From: Gammaproteobacteria bacterium
Lineage (GTDB): Bacteria; Pseudomonadota; Gammaproteobacteria; Burkholderiales; Burkholderiaceae_D
Reading direction: 5' to 3'
NCBI GenBank assembly: GCA_903970185.1
Contig: CAJCIC010000076.1
Span: forward strand, 1-55,925
DNA: 55,925 nt
Position 1 is the first letter of the stretch, and every line of letters begins with the position of its first letter. The notes under the pieces were generated by a model that saw nothing but the letters and a program-made list of their open reading frames with translations, ran no database searches and was not told the origin of the DNA. This document shows positions 45,412 to 53,716 of this stretch, in pieces. The position numbers were made by a program, and so were the translations under genes.

Positions 45412-47090
45412 GAGGCGCTGTCCGCGTGCGTCATGACTCTACCGCCAAGAACGGTTGCAACGATCGCGATGTCGTCGAGCTTGTCGGCGCCGCACGCCGT
45501 CGGATCGCTCTTGAGCACGCAGAAATCGGCGAACTTGCCGACTTCGATCGATCCAATCAAATGGTCCATGCCCAGCGAGAACGCCGCTCCAAGCGTAATC
45601 GCGACCAGCGCCTCGTCAACGCTGATGCATTGCGCAGCGCCAAGCACCCTGCCCTGTGAAGTCATGCGATTGACCGCGCACCAGGCGGTAAAAAGCGGGC
45701 CAAGCGGCGTGATCGGCGCATCGGAGTGAATCGCCAGCGGCACGCCATGGCGCAGTGCCGTGGCGCAGGCGTTGATGCGCTCTGCCCGATCCGGCCCCAT
45801 CGTCTGCTCGTAGTGGGCGTCGCCCCAGTAAAAAATATGGTTGGCAAAAAGATTGACGCCAACGCCAAGCGCAGCCATGCGCCGGAACTGTGCATCGTCA
45901 GCCATCTGGCAATGCTGCAGGGTATGGCGGTGGTCGTGACGGGGGTGGGCGGCAAGCGCAGCGGCGATGCCGTCAAGTGCGACGTCGACGGCCTCATCGC
46001 CATTGGTATGAATGTGCAGCTGGAACCCCTCGGCGTGGAAAAAAGCCATCATCGCCTTCAATTCGTCAGGCGAGCGGATCCAGATGCCATTGGGGGCGCC
46101 GTTGAAGTAACCCGGCCAGCGCAGACGGGCCGTAAATCCCTGGATCGAGCCGTCGACGACGATTTTTACGGCGCCGTAGACGAGCTTCTCGGTATTCAAG
46201 GCCATGCGCGCGCGGACGCGCTTGGCGCTCGCGGTCGCATCCAGCGATCCCTCAAACGACAGGAACGCCGGCACGAGCCGAACGGGAAAGTCCGCCTCGG
46301 CGGTGACTCGGCCAAGCACCTCGACGTTTTCGTCGGAAAGATCGTTGACAAGATCGGTGGCCGTGGTCACGCCTGCGCGCTGCGCAAGTCGACCAAACAT
46401 GCGCAGGCTTTCTTCCGAGCTGCCGGTCGTGCGGAAGATATTGCCGATTAGGCGCATGATCGGAAACATCGCGGCGAATTCCTGCAATTCACCACTTGGC
46501 TCACCCTCAGGCGTGCGCGCAATGCCTTCGACTTCCGTGTGGCGATCGATGCCGGCACGTAGAAGGGCGGCAGAATTGACGTTCATCAGGTGCTGGCTGG
46601 CATGCAGGATGATCACGGCTCGGCTCGTGCTGATGCGATCGAGATGAAGCGTCGTCATCCTCTCGCTACCGAAAAAGATCGGATCGAAGCCCCAGGCCAG
46701 CAAAGGGTTGTCGTCATCGCCAAGTGACCGCTCAATCTCTTGCAAGCGTTCGATGACCGCATCAAAACTCTGGCAGCCTTCCCAGCTGCGCCCGTTGGGA
46801 TCGTTGCGCGCATGAAAACCACAATAGGGAAATTTCCACAGGCCGCCCGCCATCAGATGCGAGTGCCCTTCGACCAGTCCTGGCATCAGGACACAGTCGA
46901 CAAAGCGGCGATCGACGGTAAATGGGCCGTAGGCCTTCATCCGTTCAAGGTTGCCAACGGCAAGCACACGACCTTTGGCGACGGCGACGTGCGTGGCCAA
47001 AGGCTGTGCCGGATTCATGGTGAGGATCCTCGCGGCCTCGAAGACAACGATGTCCTTCATCCTGGCTTTCGACTCAAACTCGTCAGACAT
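45408..47090 (-). CDS. Metal-dependent amidohydrolase, YtcJ-like
   Basis: A 560-residue amidohydrolase_3 protein. The HxH metal pair sits in GLVEGHSHLM (His76 and His78), further ligands in LHIHTNGDEAVD, HTLQHCQMADD and AIHSDAPITPLGP. An N-terminal composite-sandwich strand (AARILTMNP..AVAKGRVLAVG) is typical. It hydrolyses an amide, a carbamate or a similar bond; the substrate is unknown. ATG 47090 is chosen because it overlaps the oxidase stop by 8 bases; a 104-residue longer frame runs antiparallel through the oxidase gene in another frame and is an artefact. The 3' end overlaps CobW by four bases. Confidence 0.87.
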   Translation of the reverse strand: MSDEFESKARMKDIVVFEAARILTMNPAQPLATHVAVAKGRVLAVGNLERMKAYGPFTVDRRFVDCVLMPGLVEGHSHLMAGGLWKFPYCGFHARNDPNGRSWEGCQSFDAVIERLQEIERSLGDDDNPLLAWGFDPIFFGSERMTTLHLDRISTSRAVIILHASQHLMNVNSAALLRAGIDRHTEVEGIARTPEGEPSGELQEFAAMFPIMRLIGNIFRTTGSSEESLRMFGRLAQRAGVTTATDLVNDLSDENVEVLGRVTAEADFPVRLVPAFLSFEGSLDATASAKRVRARMALNTEKLVYGAVKIVVDGSIQGFTARLRWPGYFNGAPNGIWIRSPDELKAMMAFFHAEGFQLHIHTNGDEAVDVALDGIAAALAAHPRHDHRHTLQHCQMADDAQFRRMAALGVGVNLFANHIFYWGDAHYEQTMGPDRAERINACATALRHGVPLAIHSDAPITPLGPLFTAWCAVNRMTSQGRVLGAAQCISVDEALVAITLGAAFSLGMDHLIGSIEVGKFADFCVLKSDPTACGADKLDDIAIVATVLGGRVMTHADSAS

Positions 47091-48456
47091 ACTCGTCCTG
47101 CAGGTGATACCAGCCATAGAGTGCGGCCTGCCCGAGTCGCCTGAAGGGCGCAGCCCATCGCCCCTGGCTCGGATAGGGCAGTGGACTTGCATAGATTGGC
47201 AAGCTGAACGTCGGGCTGGCTTTGCCGGCAATGCGCTCGGCCATGCGCCGGCCTGCCTGTGCAGAAAACGACACGCCGTTGCCGCCATAACCCAGCGCAT
47301 AGAAAACGCTTTGGATGTCATTGGCCGCAACGATGCGCGGCACCATGTCGTGGCTGACATCGACCCACCCCCACCAGGAATAGTCAACGTCAATGCCCGC
47401 AAGCGGCGGAAATTTGCGTGCGAGGCCGTCGGTTAACACGCGCAAATGCGCTGCCCGCGGCGCGTCAGCACCGCGAATTGCACTGCGACTTCCGATTTGC
47501 AGGCGATTGTCGGGCAAGAGCCGATAGTAAAAGCGCAGCGTGCGCGTGTCCGTAATCGCTTCATGCGTGAGGAAGTGGGTCGCGCCAAGTTCAGCACGGG
47601 TCAAGGGGCGCGTCACCAGGCAGTTCGACAGCACTGGAAAATAGCGATTGGTCAGATACGGCGTCAAGCCCGGCGCGGTGTATGCCCCGGTTGCAACGGC
47701 GACGATCCTTGCCTTGACGATGCCGCCTGGCGTTCGCAGGTAATGTATCCCCGCCCGTGTTTGCCAATCGGTAACGGGACTTCCCGGATGGACGCGTGCA
47801 CCACTTGCGCGGGCAAGACGCAAATAACCATAGGCGAGCTTTAACGGATGCACCGAAATCCCTTCGGACTCGTGCAGGGCGCCTTCGGCCTCCTCGTCAG
47901 CGCAGTAATCTCGACGCACCTCTTCGCGCGAGAGCATGCGCGCGTCATAGCCGAAGATGTCGCGCATGATGCGCGCCTCGTTCTCAAGGAATGCGAGCTT
48001 CTTTTTTCGATGCGCAACGAAAAGATGACCGCCCCCCTGGGCATCGCAGTCAATGCCTGCCACCAAGTCCTTGAATGTGTCAAAGCCGTCGCGAATCTCG
48101 CGATCAAGCCGCAGCGCGACGTCCATTCCAAAGCGCGCAATCCATTGCGAGCGATACAGCCTGCCGCTCGCATTCTGGCCCTGGCCGCCATTGCGGCTGG
48201 TGCATCCCCAGGCGATGCGGTTGGCCTCGAGCACCACCGCCTTGATGCCATGCTCACGGGCGAGAAACAGGGCCGTCGCAAGTCCGGTGAATCCCGAGCC
48301 GATGACGACAACATCGGCGTCCATGTCGTGCTTGATCGCACCGTCATCGCCTGGCGCCGCGCCCGCAGTCGCCGCCCAATAGGTCGGCGCATAGTTCTGG
48401 TCGTGCCCGGGGCCTGTTGCGACGAGCGGATCGTAGGTCGGCACGTAGTCCGACAT
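47083..48456 (-). CDS. FAD-dependent amine/amino-acid oxidase (DadA/PuuB-like)
   Basis: A 457-residue DAO-fold flavoprotein. YAPTYWAATAG is the N-terminal signature; the dinucleotide site is DVVVIGSGFTGLATALFLAR then VVLEANRIAWGCTSRNGGQ, and the C-terminal half has WWGWVDVSHDMVPRI and YALGYGGNGVSFSAQAGRRM. This is close to gamma-glutamylputrescine oxidase and related amine oxidases, which release an aldehyde and ammonia. The substrate cannot be named. ATG 48456 is chosen; ATG 48513 would add 19 residues without similarity. It heads the run oxidase-amidohydrolase-CobW-LrgA-LrgB. The 198-base gap to the divergent MFS gene contains TATAGT (48533-48538 on the minus strand) as a weak -10 candidate. 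Confidence 0.87.
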   Translation of the reverse strand: MSDYVPTYDPLVATGPGHDQNYAPTYWAATAGAAPGDDGAIKHDMDADVVVIGSGFTGLATALFLAREHGIKAVVLEANRIAWGCTSRNGGQGQNASGRLYRSQWIARFGMDVALRLDREIRDGFDTFKDLVAGIDCDAQGGGHLFVAHRKKKLAFLENEARIMRDIFGYDARMLSREEVRRDYCADEEAEGALHESEGISVHPLKLAYGYLRLARASGARVHPGSPVTDWQTRAGIHYLRTPGGIVKARIVAVATGAYTAPGLTPYLTNRYFPVLSNCLVTRPLTRAELGATHFLTHEAITDTRTLRFYYRLLPDNRLQIGSRSAIRGADAPRAAHLRVLTDGLARKFPPLAGIDVDYSWWGWVDVSHDMVPRIVAANDIQSVFYALGYGGNGVSFSAQAGRRMAERIAGKASPTFSLPIYASPLPYPSQGRWAAPFRRLGQAALYGWYHLQDEYV

Positions 48457-48654
48457 GGCTAACGGTCGTTCGAAGAAGCGGTCGAAGTCATGGCAGAAAT
48501 TTGGGGCCCGCACTGTCGGATCGATCTGCCTAACTATAGACTATCGAGCACGAGCGCTTGCGCTTCTACTTTGCGGTGCTAGCGCCCGCAATCCATACCG
48601 GTGAAAATTGGAGCGCGGCCAGACCGCGGGCATTCTTGAACTCCTGGAGCGTCG

Positions 48655-49884
48655 ATGACAAAGCATGCGGTATTTCCTGGCTGGAGGGTCGTGGCCGGCT
48701 CGGGCATCGGCATCGCTTTCGGATCGATCCCGCTTTTCGCGTCAGGCTTCGGACTGCTCGCTGCCTCGATGGCGCGCGAGTTCGGATGGCACCAGCCCGA
48801 AGTCGCCAAGGCCGCCACCATCTTTCTCCTTTGCGAGACGATCGCGTATCCGCTTTGCGGCTGGCCGCTGGACCGATGGGGCTCACGCAAATTCGCCGTC
48901 GGCAGCATCCTGGCATTTACCGTCGGACTGATTGCCTTGAGCCAGATCAGCGGCTCGCTGATCCAGTTCTGGCTTGCCTTCGCGTTCATCGGCCTCATCA
49001 CCGCCGGCACCAATGTCGTTTCCTATGCCCGCGCGATATCGCTCTGGTTCAATCGCAAACGCGGCATCGCGCTTGGGATAGCGGCCAGTGCCCAGGCGCT
49101 TGGATCCTTCCTCATCCCGGTCTTTGCACAAAAAGGCATAGCCGCCTACGGCTGGTCCGGCGCTCTTTTGATTCTTGCCGGCTTCGAGTGCATCGTCTGC
49201 GCTCCGCTGGTTGGCTATCTGGTTCGAGACAGCCCTGCCAAAGAAGGCTTGTTGCCTGACGGCGATACGAGCGCTGCGGTTGCAACTGAAATTCCAGCCG
49301 ATCCGCTCATGAGCGTGCGCGAAGTCTTGGGCACCCTGGCATTTTGGAAACTGGCCCTCGCATTTTCTGTGATGGGCATGACGTTTTATTCGATCGCCCC
49401 AAATATCGTCTACATCCTCAACGGCAGCGATGGGCTGTCGCTCGCCGACGTCGCCAAGATCCAGGCGATCTCCGGCATCGCCACGCTATTTGGCCGCATC
49501 GGCTTTGGCTACCTGCTCGACCGGATTCACGGGCCCTGGGTGGCTGTCCTTACCCTGATCTGTTCCGCCGGCTCGGCACTCACCTACGCCAATACGACGG
49601 AGTTCACGCTGCTCGCCAGTGCGGCGGTCGTTGGCGGCATGGCCATCGGTGGGGAGAGTGACCTGATGCCCTATCTTGCAAGCCGATACTTCGGCACGCG
49701 CTCGGTCTCACGCGTTTTCGGACTTTTCCTGTTCACGTTTTTCATTGGCGCCACGATCGGGCCCGTGACGTTTGCCGCAGTATCGGCCCACTATCATGGC
49801 GCAGCCACGCCACTCGTGATGCTTGCGGGGCTGCAGTTGCTGCCAGCCCTGCTCTTTGTTTCAATGGGGCGCTACAAGCAATAG
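48655..49884 (+). CDS. MFS transporter, monocarboxylate/oxalate-formate antiporter-like
   Basis: A 409-residue, 12-helix MFS carrier. The N-terminal half has GWRVVAGSGIGIAFGSIPLF and the DRWGSRKFAVGS loop between helices 2 and 3, which is the MFS signature. The C-terminal half has GFGYLLDRIHGPWVAVL, its counterpart. Its form is that of OFA/MCT-type organic-acid carriers. GGAG lies 5 bases before ATG 48655. It is divergent from the FAD oxidase, which fits import of the oxidase substrate or export of its product, but this is inferred from position alone. Confidence 0.9.
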   Translation: MTKHAVFPGWRVVAGSGIGIAFGSIPLFASGFGLLAASMAREFGWHQPEVAKAATIFLLCETIAYPLCGWPLDRWGSRKFAVGSILAFTVGLIALSQISGSLIQFWLAFAFIGLITAGTNVVSYARAISLWFNRKRGIALGIAASAQALGSFLIPVFAQKGIAAYGWSGALLILAGFECIVCAPLVGYLVRDSPAKEGLLPDGDTSAAVATEIPADPLMSVREVLGTLAFWKLALAFSVMGMTFYSIAPNIVYILNGSDGLSLADVAKIQAISGIATLFGRIGFGYLLDRIHGPWVAVLTLICSAGSALTYANTTEFTLLASAAVVGGMAIGGESDLMPYLASRYFGTRSVSRVFGLFLFTFFIGATIGPVTFAAVSAHYHGAATPLVMLAGLQLLPALLFVSMGRYKQ

Positions 49885-50001
49885 CAGAAAAAACATGAAC
49901 TTCTCTAGCCGATCGCCATGCAAACGCGAATGCCATGGAAGCGGCGCACTCCATTGATATGCTCGATAATCAAGCACTGAGTCGCTTTCCAAAAGTATTC
50001 A

Positions 50002-50856
50002 ATGATCCAGACCATCCAAGACCTTCTGGAGCCCGCATCGAAGATCGAGGTGCTGGATGTCGGAGCTGCAGTCTTTGCGGACGATCCTCCACCTTACAAG
50101 CCGTTGCTTGACGCGGGCGTCGCCCATTTCAATGGATTTGACGGCGATGCGCGCCAGGTTCCGCTGATCAGAGCGAGCTACGGAGCCGATGCAAACGTCT
50201 TCAACGAGTTCCTTTTCGATGGCACTTTGCAAACCATTTATGTTACGTCGCCGGAATCAGGCATGACCTCCTTGCTCAAGCCCGACATCGCTGCATTGAA
50301 GTTCTTCGGCGGTTTCGAATCAATTGGCAGGGTATTGAAAACCGAGACGGTTCAGACCACCCGGCTTGACGACGTCAGCGGATTGCCTGACATCGACATG
50401 CTGAAAATCGATGCACAAGGTTCTGAGCTCACGGTAATGAGAAATGGCGTCGAGAAGCTGCGCAACTGTCTTGCCATTCAACTCGAGGTGTCCTATTTCC
50501 CCCTTTACGAAAATCAGCCCTGTTTTGGCGAGATCGATGTTTGGATGCGTGCGCAGGGGTTTTCAGTTCACTGTTTCATGGGCATCAAGCGCTGGCCGAT
50601 CTCTCCCACCGTATTCAAAGGTAACGACCCAGGACACCAGCTCCTGGAATCCGACCTGGTATACGTGAGAAACCCGCTAAAGCTTCACACATTGAGCGAT
50701 GAACAGCTAAAAAAACTGATTCTGATCACTCACTACTCGTATTGGAGCTACGATCTTTCAGTGCACTTTCTGCTTGAACTGGTCAAGCGCGGAGTATTGG
50801 CCACTAGCTCACACGAGGAATACATTCGCCTGATTCGAGTTGGCCAATCCGCTTAG
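50002..50856 (+). CDS. FkbM-family methyltransferase
   Basis: A 284-residue SAM-dependent enzyme. EVLDVGAAVF is the SAM motif I, FNGFDGDARQ the following acidic loop, DMLKIDAQGSELTVMRNG the FkbM-type core, and LAIQLEVSYFPLYENQPCFG a following strand. FkbM enzymes O-methylate sugars or polyketides; this size and the final DLVYVRN motif fit a glycan-modifying member. Its base composition looks lower in GC than the neighbours by eye. No glycosyltransferase lies next to it, so it may be a cargo gene at this tRNA-proximal site. Confidence 0.82.
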   Translation: MIQTIQDLLEPASKIEVLDVGAAVFADDPPPYKPLLDAGVAHFNGFDGDARQVPLIRASYGADANVFNEFLFDGTLQTIYVTSPESGMTSLLKPDIAALKFFGGFESIGRVLKTETVQTTRLDDVSGLPDIDMLKIDAQGSELTVMRNGVEKLRNCLAIQLEVSYFPLYENQPCFGEIDVWMRAQGFSVHCFMGIKRWPISPTVFKGNDPGHQLLESDLVYVRNPLKLHTLSDEQLKKLILITHYSYWSYDLSVHFLLELVKRGVLATSSHEEYIRLIRVGQSA

Positions 50857-50954
50857 TCGGAGGAGCGAATTGCCAACAACCTTTTTGAGCGCATTGCTTG
50901 CGTTGCAATCATCGATGACACGATTGGTCATATATCTGCACGGAGCACATCGCC

Positions 50955-51209
50955 ATGGCCAGCATCACTATTCGCAACCTTGAAGACGACATCAAGCAAC
51001 GCCTGAGAGTCCGCGCCGCCGAGCACGGCCGCTCGATGGAGGAAGAAGCGCGGGACATTCTGCGGCGGGTCATCGGGGAGGCGCCTTCACCGCGCAACCT
51101 CGCCGCCGCAATCCGTGCCCGCGTCGCCCCTGCCGGGCGCGTTGATCTCGACCTGCCGGACCGTCAACCGATGCGTAAGCCGCCGCACCTTGGCCGCAAG
51201 CAACGATGA
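50955..51209 (+). CDS. FitA/VapB-type antitoxin
   Basis: An 84-residue ribbon-helix-helix DNA-binding antitoxin. MASITIRNLEDDIKQRLRVR gives the beta strand and first helix; AAEHGRSMEEEARDILRRVI gives the second, as in FitA. The Pro/Arg-rich C-terminal tail (PDRQPMRKPPHLG) would wrap the toxin. GGAG lies 9 bases before ATG 50955. It ends in a four-base ATGA overlap with the toxin remnant, the standard layout of type II modules. Since the toxin is truncated, the antitoxin is likely an orphan now. Confidence 0.88.
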   Translation: MASITIRNLEDDIKQRLRVRAAEHGRSMEEEARDILRRVIGEAPSPRNLAAAIRARVAPAGRVDLDLPDRQPMRKPPHLGRKQR

Positions 51210-51469
51210 TCATCCTCGACACCAACGTCGTTTCCGAGCTTTTGCGGCCGGCACCGGCCCCGCAGGTCGAGGCATGGCTATCGGCACAGGACGGCGCGAA
51301 CGTCTATCTCACCACGGTAGTCGAGATCAACCGGGAGCGGCTAACCACTATGGACAAGCGAGCCTTAAGCGTCTGTTATGGAAAAACGGGGATTTTTGGA
51401 GAAGGATGGACCGCAAAAAATAATGTTCTTGGCGGAGAGACGGGGATTCGAACCCCGGATAGGCTATGA
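51206..51469 (+). pseudogene. Truncated FitB/VapC PIN-domain toxin
   Basis: The first 42 residues (MIILDTNVVSELLRPAPAPQ then VEAWLSAQDGANVYLTTVVEIN) are the normal start of a FitB/VapC ribonuclease of about 140 residues, with the first catalytic Asp in LDTN. After VEIN the similarity stops. The remaining 45 residues match no PIN domain, and the last eleven (GETGIRTPDRL) are simply the antisense of the tRNA-Ser gene read as protein. The three other acidic active-site residues are missing, so the product cannot be a nuclease. This is a 3' deletion of the toxin, not a short functional version. Confidence 0.85.
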
Positions 51470-51520
51470 ACCTATACACGCTTTCCAGGCGTGCGACTTA
51501 AACCGCTCATCCATCTCTCC
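51430..51520 (-). tRNA. tRNA-Ser, anticodon GGA
   Basis: A 91-base class II tRNA on the minus strand. Acceptor ggagaga/tctctcc, anticodon stem cacgc/gcgtg around loop ctggaaa (anticodon GGA, complement of 51484-51486), a long variable arm (about 16 bases), T loop ttcgaat, discriminator G and an encoded CCA (complement of 51430-51432). It reads UCC and UCU. The 3' end faces the truncated toxin gene. Confidence 0.96.
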
Positions 51521-51550
51521 GCGGCCCTCCCCGGACGTGGAGGGAGCGAA

Positions 51551-51559
51551 ATTATAACA
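51551..51559 (-). promoter_or_regulatory. Extended -10 promoter of tRNA-Ser
   Basis: On the minus strand TGTTATAAT (complement of 51551-51559) is a perfect -10 hexamer with the TGn extension. It lies 31 bases upstream of the tRNA 5' end. No good -35 hexamer was found, which the TGn extension can compensate for. Confidence 0.75.
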
Positions 51560-51589
51560 AAGCGAACGGTGCAGCCCTCAGCAGTTTGC

Positions 51590-53560
51590 CTACGTCGTCT
51601 CTTTGAGCTGTTCCAGGATCGCCGGATTCTCAAGGGTTGAGACGTCCTGGGTGATTTCTTCGCCCTTGGCAATCGAGCGCAAAAGCCGTCGCATGATCTT
51701 GCCGGAACGGGTCTTTGGCAAGTTTTCTCCAAAGCGGATGTCCTTGGGCTTGGCGATCGGGCCAATCTCCTTTGCCACCCATTCGCGCAGCTCTTTTGCG
51801 ATCCTTAACCGTTCCTCGCCGTGGGGTCGGCTCTGCTTGAGGACGACAAATGCCGAAATCGCCTCCCCCGTCAGGTCGTCGGGCCTGCCGACGACAGCGG
51901 CTTCTGCGACGAGAGGATTGGAGACCAAGGCCGACTCGATTTCCATCGTCCCGAGCCGATGGCCAGAGACATTGAGCACGTCATCGATGCGGCCCATGAT
52001 CCAGAAGTAGCCGTCCAGATCACGCTGTGCGCCATCGCCTGCGAGATAGTAACGGCCATGGAATTCCTCAGGGTAGTAGCTCTTCTTGAACCGATCGGGG
52101 TCACCCCAGATGGTTCTGATCATCGAAGGCCACGGCCGCTTGATGACAAGAATGCCGCCCTTGCCATCTTCGACATCTTCCCCGGTCTCATCGACGATCG
52201 CAGCAGTGATTCCCGGCAACGGACGCGTACACGAGCCCGGCTTTAACGATGTCACGCCCGGAAGCGGCGAGATCATGTGGCCGCCGGTCTCGGTTTGCCA
52301 CCAGGTATCGACGATCGGACAGCGGCTACCCCCGACGGTGGTGTAGTACCACATCCATGCCTCGGGATTGATCGGCTCGCCAACCGAACCCAACAGCCGC
52401 AAGCTCGACAGATCGTATTTTTTCGGGAGATCGCCACCGGCCTTGATCAGGGCACGAATCGCAGTCGGTGCGGTATAGAAGATCGATACCTTGTGGTCCT
52501 GGATCATCTTCCAGAAGCGTCCCGCATCAGGATAGGTCGGCACGCCTTCAAAGATGATCTCGGTGCCACCGGCAGCAAGCGGACCGTAGGCCACGTAGGT
52601 GTGCCCGGTGACCCAGCCGACATCGGCCGTGCACCAGAATACGTCTTCGGGCTTCAGATCGAAGGTCCATTGCATCGTCAGGATCGCCCAAAGCAGGTAG
52701 CCCCCGGACGAGTGCTGCACGCCCTTGGGCTTGCCTGTCGAGCCCGACGTGTAAAGGATGAAAAGGGGATGCTCGGCACCCACCCAGACCGGCTCACACT
52801 CGCCTGGCTGGTCCTTGACGACATCGTGCATCCACACATCGCGCGGCGCATGCCAGTCGACCTTGCCGCCGGTCCGTTGATAAACCACAACATGGCGAAT
52901 CGCATCGCATCCGCCAAGAACGAAGGCCTCGTCAACCGCGGGTTTGAGCGGGATGACCTTGCCGCCGCGATACTGTCCGTCAGCTGCAATCACAAGTGTC
53001 GCGCCGGCATCGATGATGCGCTCTTGCAGACTCTTGGCCGAAAATCCGCCGAACACCACCGAGTGAGTGATGCCAAGGCGGGCGCAGGCCTGCATCGCCA
53101 CCACCGCCTCGATGGACATCGGCATGTAGATGATGGCGCGCTCGCCCTTTTGGTGGCCAAGCGCGCGCAGGCCGTTGGCAAGCTGGCAGACGCGCTCGTA
53201 GAGCTCGAAATACGTGACGCGGGTAACGGTGCCATCGTCGGCTTCAAAGATGATCGCGACCTTGTCGCGGTTGCCATTTTCAAGATTGCGCTCGAGGCAG
53301 TTGTACGAAACGTTGAGCTCACCGTCCTCAAACCATTTGAAAAAGGGCCTGTCGGATTCGTTCAAGACGCGCGCAAACGGCTTCTTCCAGAGAACGTAGT
53401 CGCGGGCAAGCCGCGCCCAGAAGCCTTCATAGTCATTGGCCGCCTCGGCACACAGTGCATCGTAGGCTGCGATGCCGGAGATGTTGGCCGCTTTGACGAT
53501 GGCATCTGCAGGCGGGAACACGCGTGTTTCGTGCAAGACCGATTCGATGTTGCTGCTCAT
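51590..53560 (-). CDS. acs: Acetyl-CoA synthetase (Acs)
   Basis: A 656-residue AMP-forming acetyl-CoA ligase of normal length. P-loop [20 protein letters not shown], acetate-pocket Trp in [13 protein letters not shown], hinge [10 protein letters not shown] and [16 protein letters not shown], and the acetylatable lysine in [15 protein letters not shown] are all present. It turns acetate, ATP and CoA into acetyl-CoA. AAGGAG lies 5 bases before ATG 53560. No acs riboswitch or ackA-pta genes lie nearby. The gene is divergent from fumarase, sharing a 156-base control region. tRNA-Ser is 69 bases downstream. Confidence 0.97.
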   Translation of the reverse strand: MSSNIESVLHETRVFPPADAIVKAANISGIAAYDALCAEAANDYEGFWARLARDYVLWKKPFARVLNESDRPFFKWFEDGELNVSYNCLERNLENGNRDKVAIIFEADDGTVTRVTYFELYERVCQLANGLRALGHQKGERAIIYMPMSIEAVVAMQACARLGITHSVVFGGFSAKSLQERIIDAGATLVIAADGQYRGGKVIPLKPAVDEAFVLGGCDAIRHVVVYQRTGGKVDWHAPRDVWMHDVVKDQPGECEPVWVGAEHPLFILYTSGSTGKPKGVQHSSGGYLLWAILTMQWTFDLKPEDVFWCTADVGWVTGHTYVAYGPLAAGGTEIIFEGVPTYPDAGRFWKMIQDHKVSIFYTAPTAIRALIKAGGDLPKKYDLSSLRLLGSVGEPINPEAWMWYYTTVGGSRCPIVDTWWQTETGGHMISPLPGVTSLKPGSCTRPLPGITAAIVDETGEDVEDGKGGILVIKRPWPSMIRTIWGDPDRFKKSYYPEEFHGRYYLAGDGAQRDLDGYFWIMGRIDDVLNVSGHRLGTMEIESALVSNPLVAEAAVVGRPDDLTGEAISAFVVLKQSRPHGEERLRIAKELREWVAKEIGPIAKPKDIRFGENLPKTRSGKIMRRLLRSIAKGEEITQDVSTLENPAILEQLKETT

Positions 53561-53716
53561 GGTTCTCCTTGATCCATAGCGATGATGTCTTTTGAGGTCG
53601 GTTCTTTTGCTTCCATGGCGCGGGCGGCTGCGAGGCCTTCGGTCGCGCGCGGAGGTGTAAAATTAACATCCCTTGCGCAGTCGCGCCCTGGCATTGTCGA
53701 CCTTTTAGCTCAAACC

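Noticed and set aside
47091..47402. 104-residue N-terminal extension of the amidohydrolase
   Set aside because: It overlaps the FAD oxidase coding sequence on the same strand in another frame and has no amidohydrolase similarity; ATG 47090 overlaps the oxidase stop neatly.
52277..53572. 431-codon plus-strand ORF antisense to acs
   Set aside because: It is the mirror of a well-supported Acs gene; long antisense frames are common in high-GC DNA, and the product has no recognisable domain.
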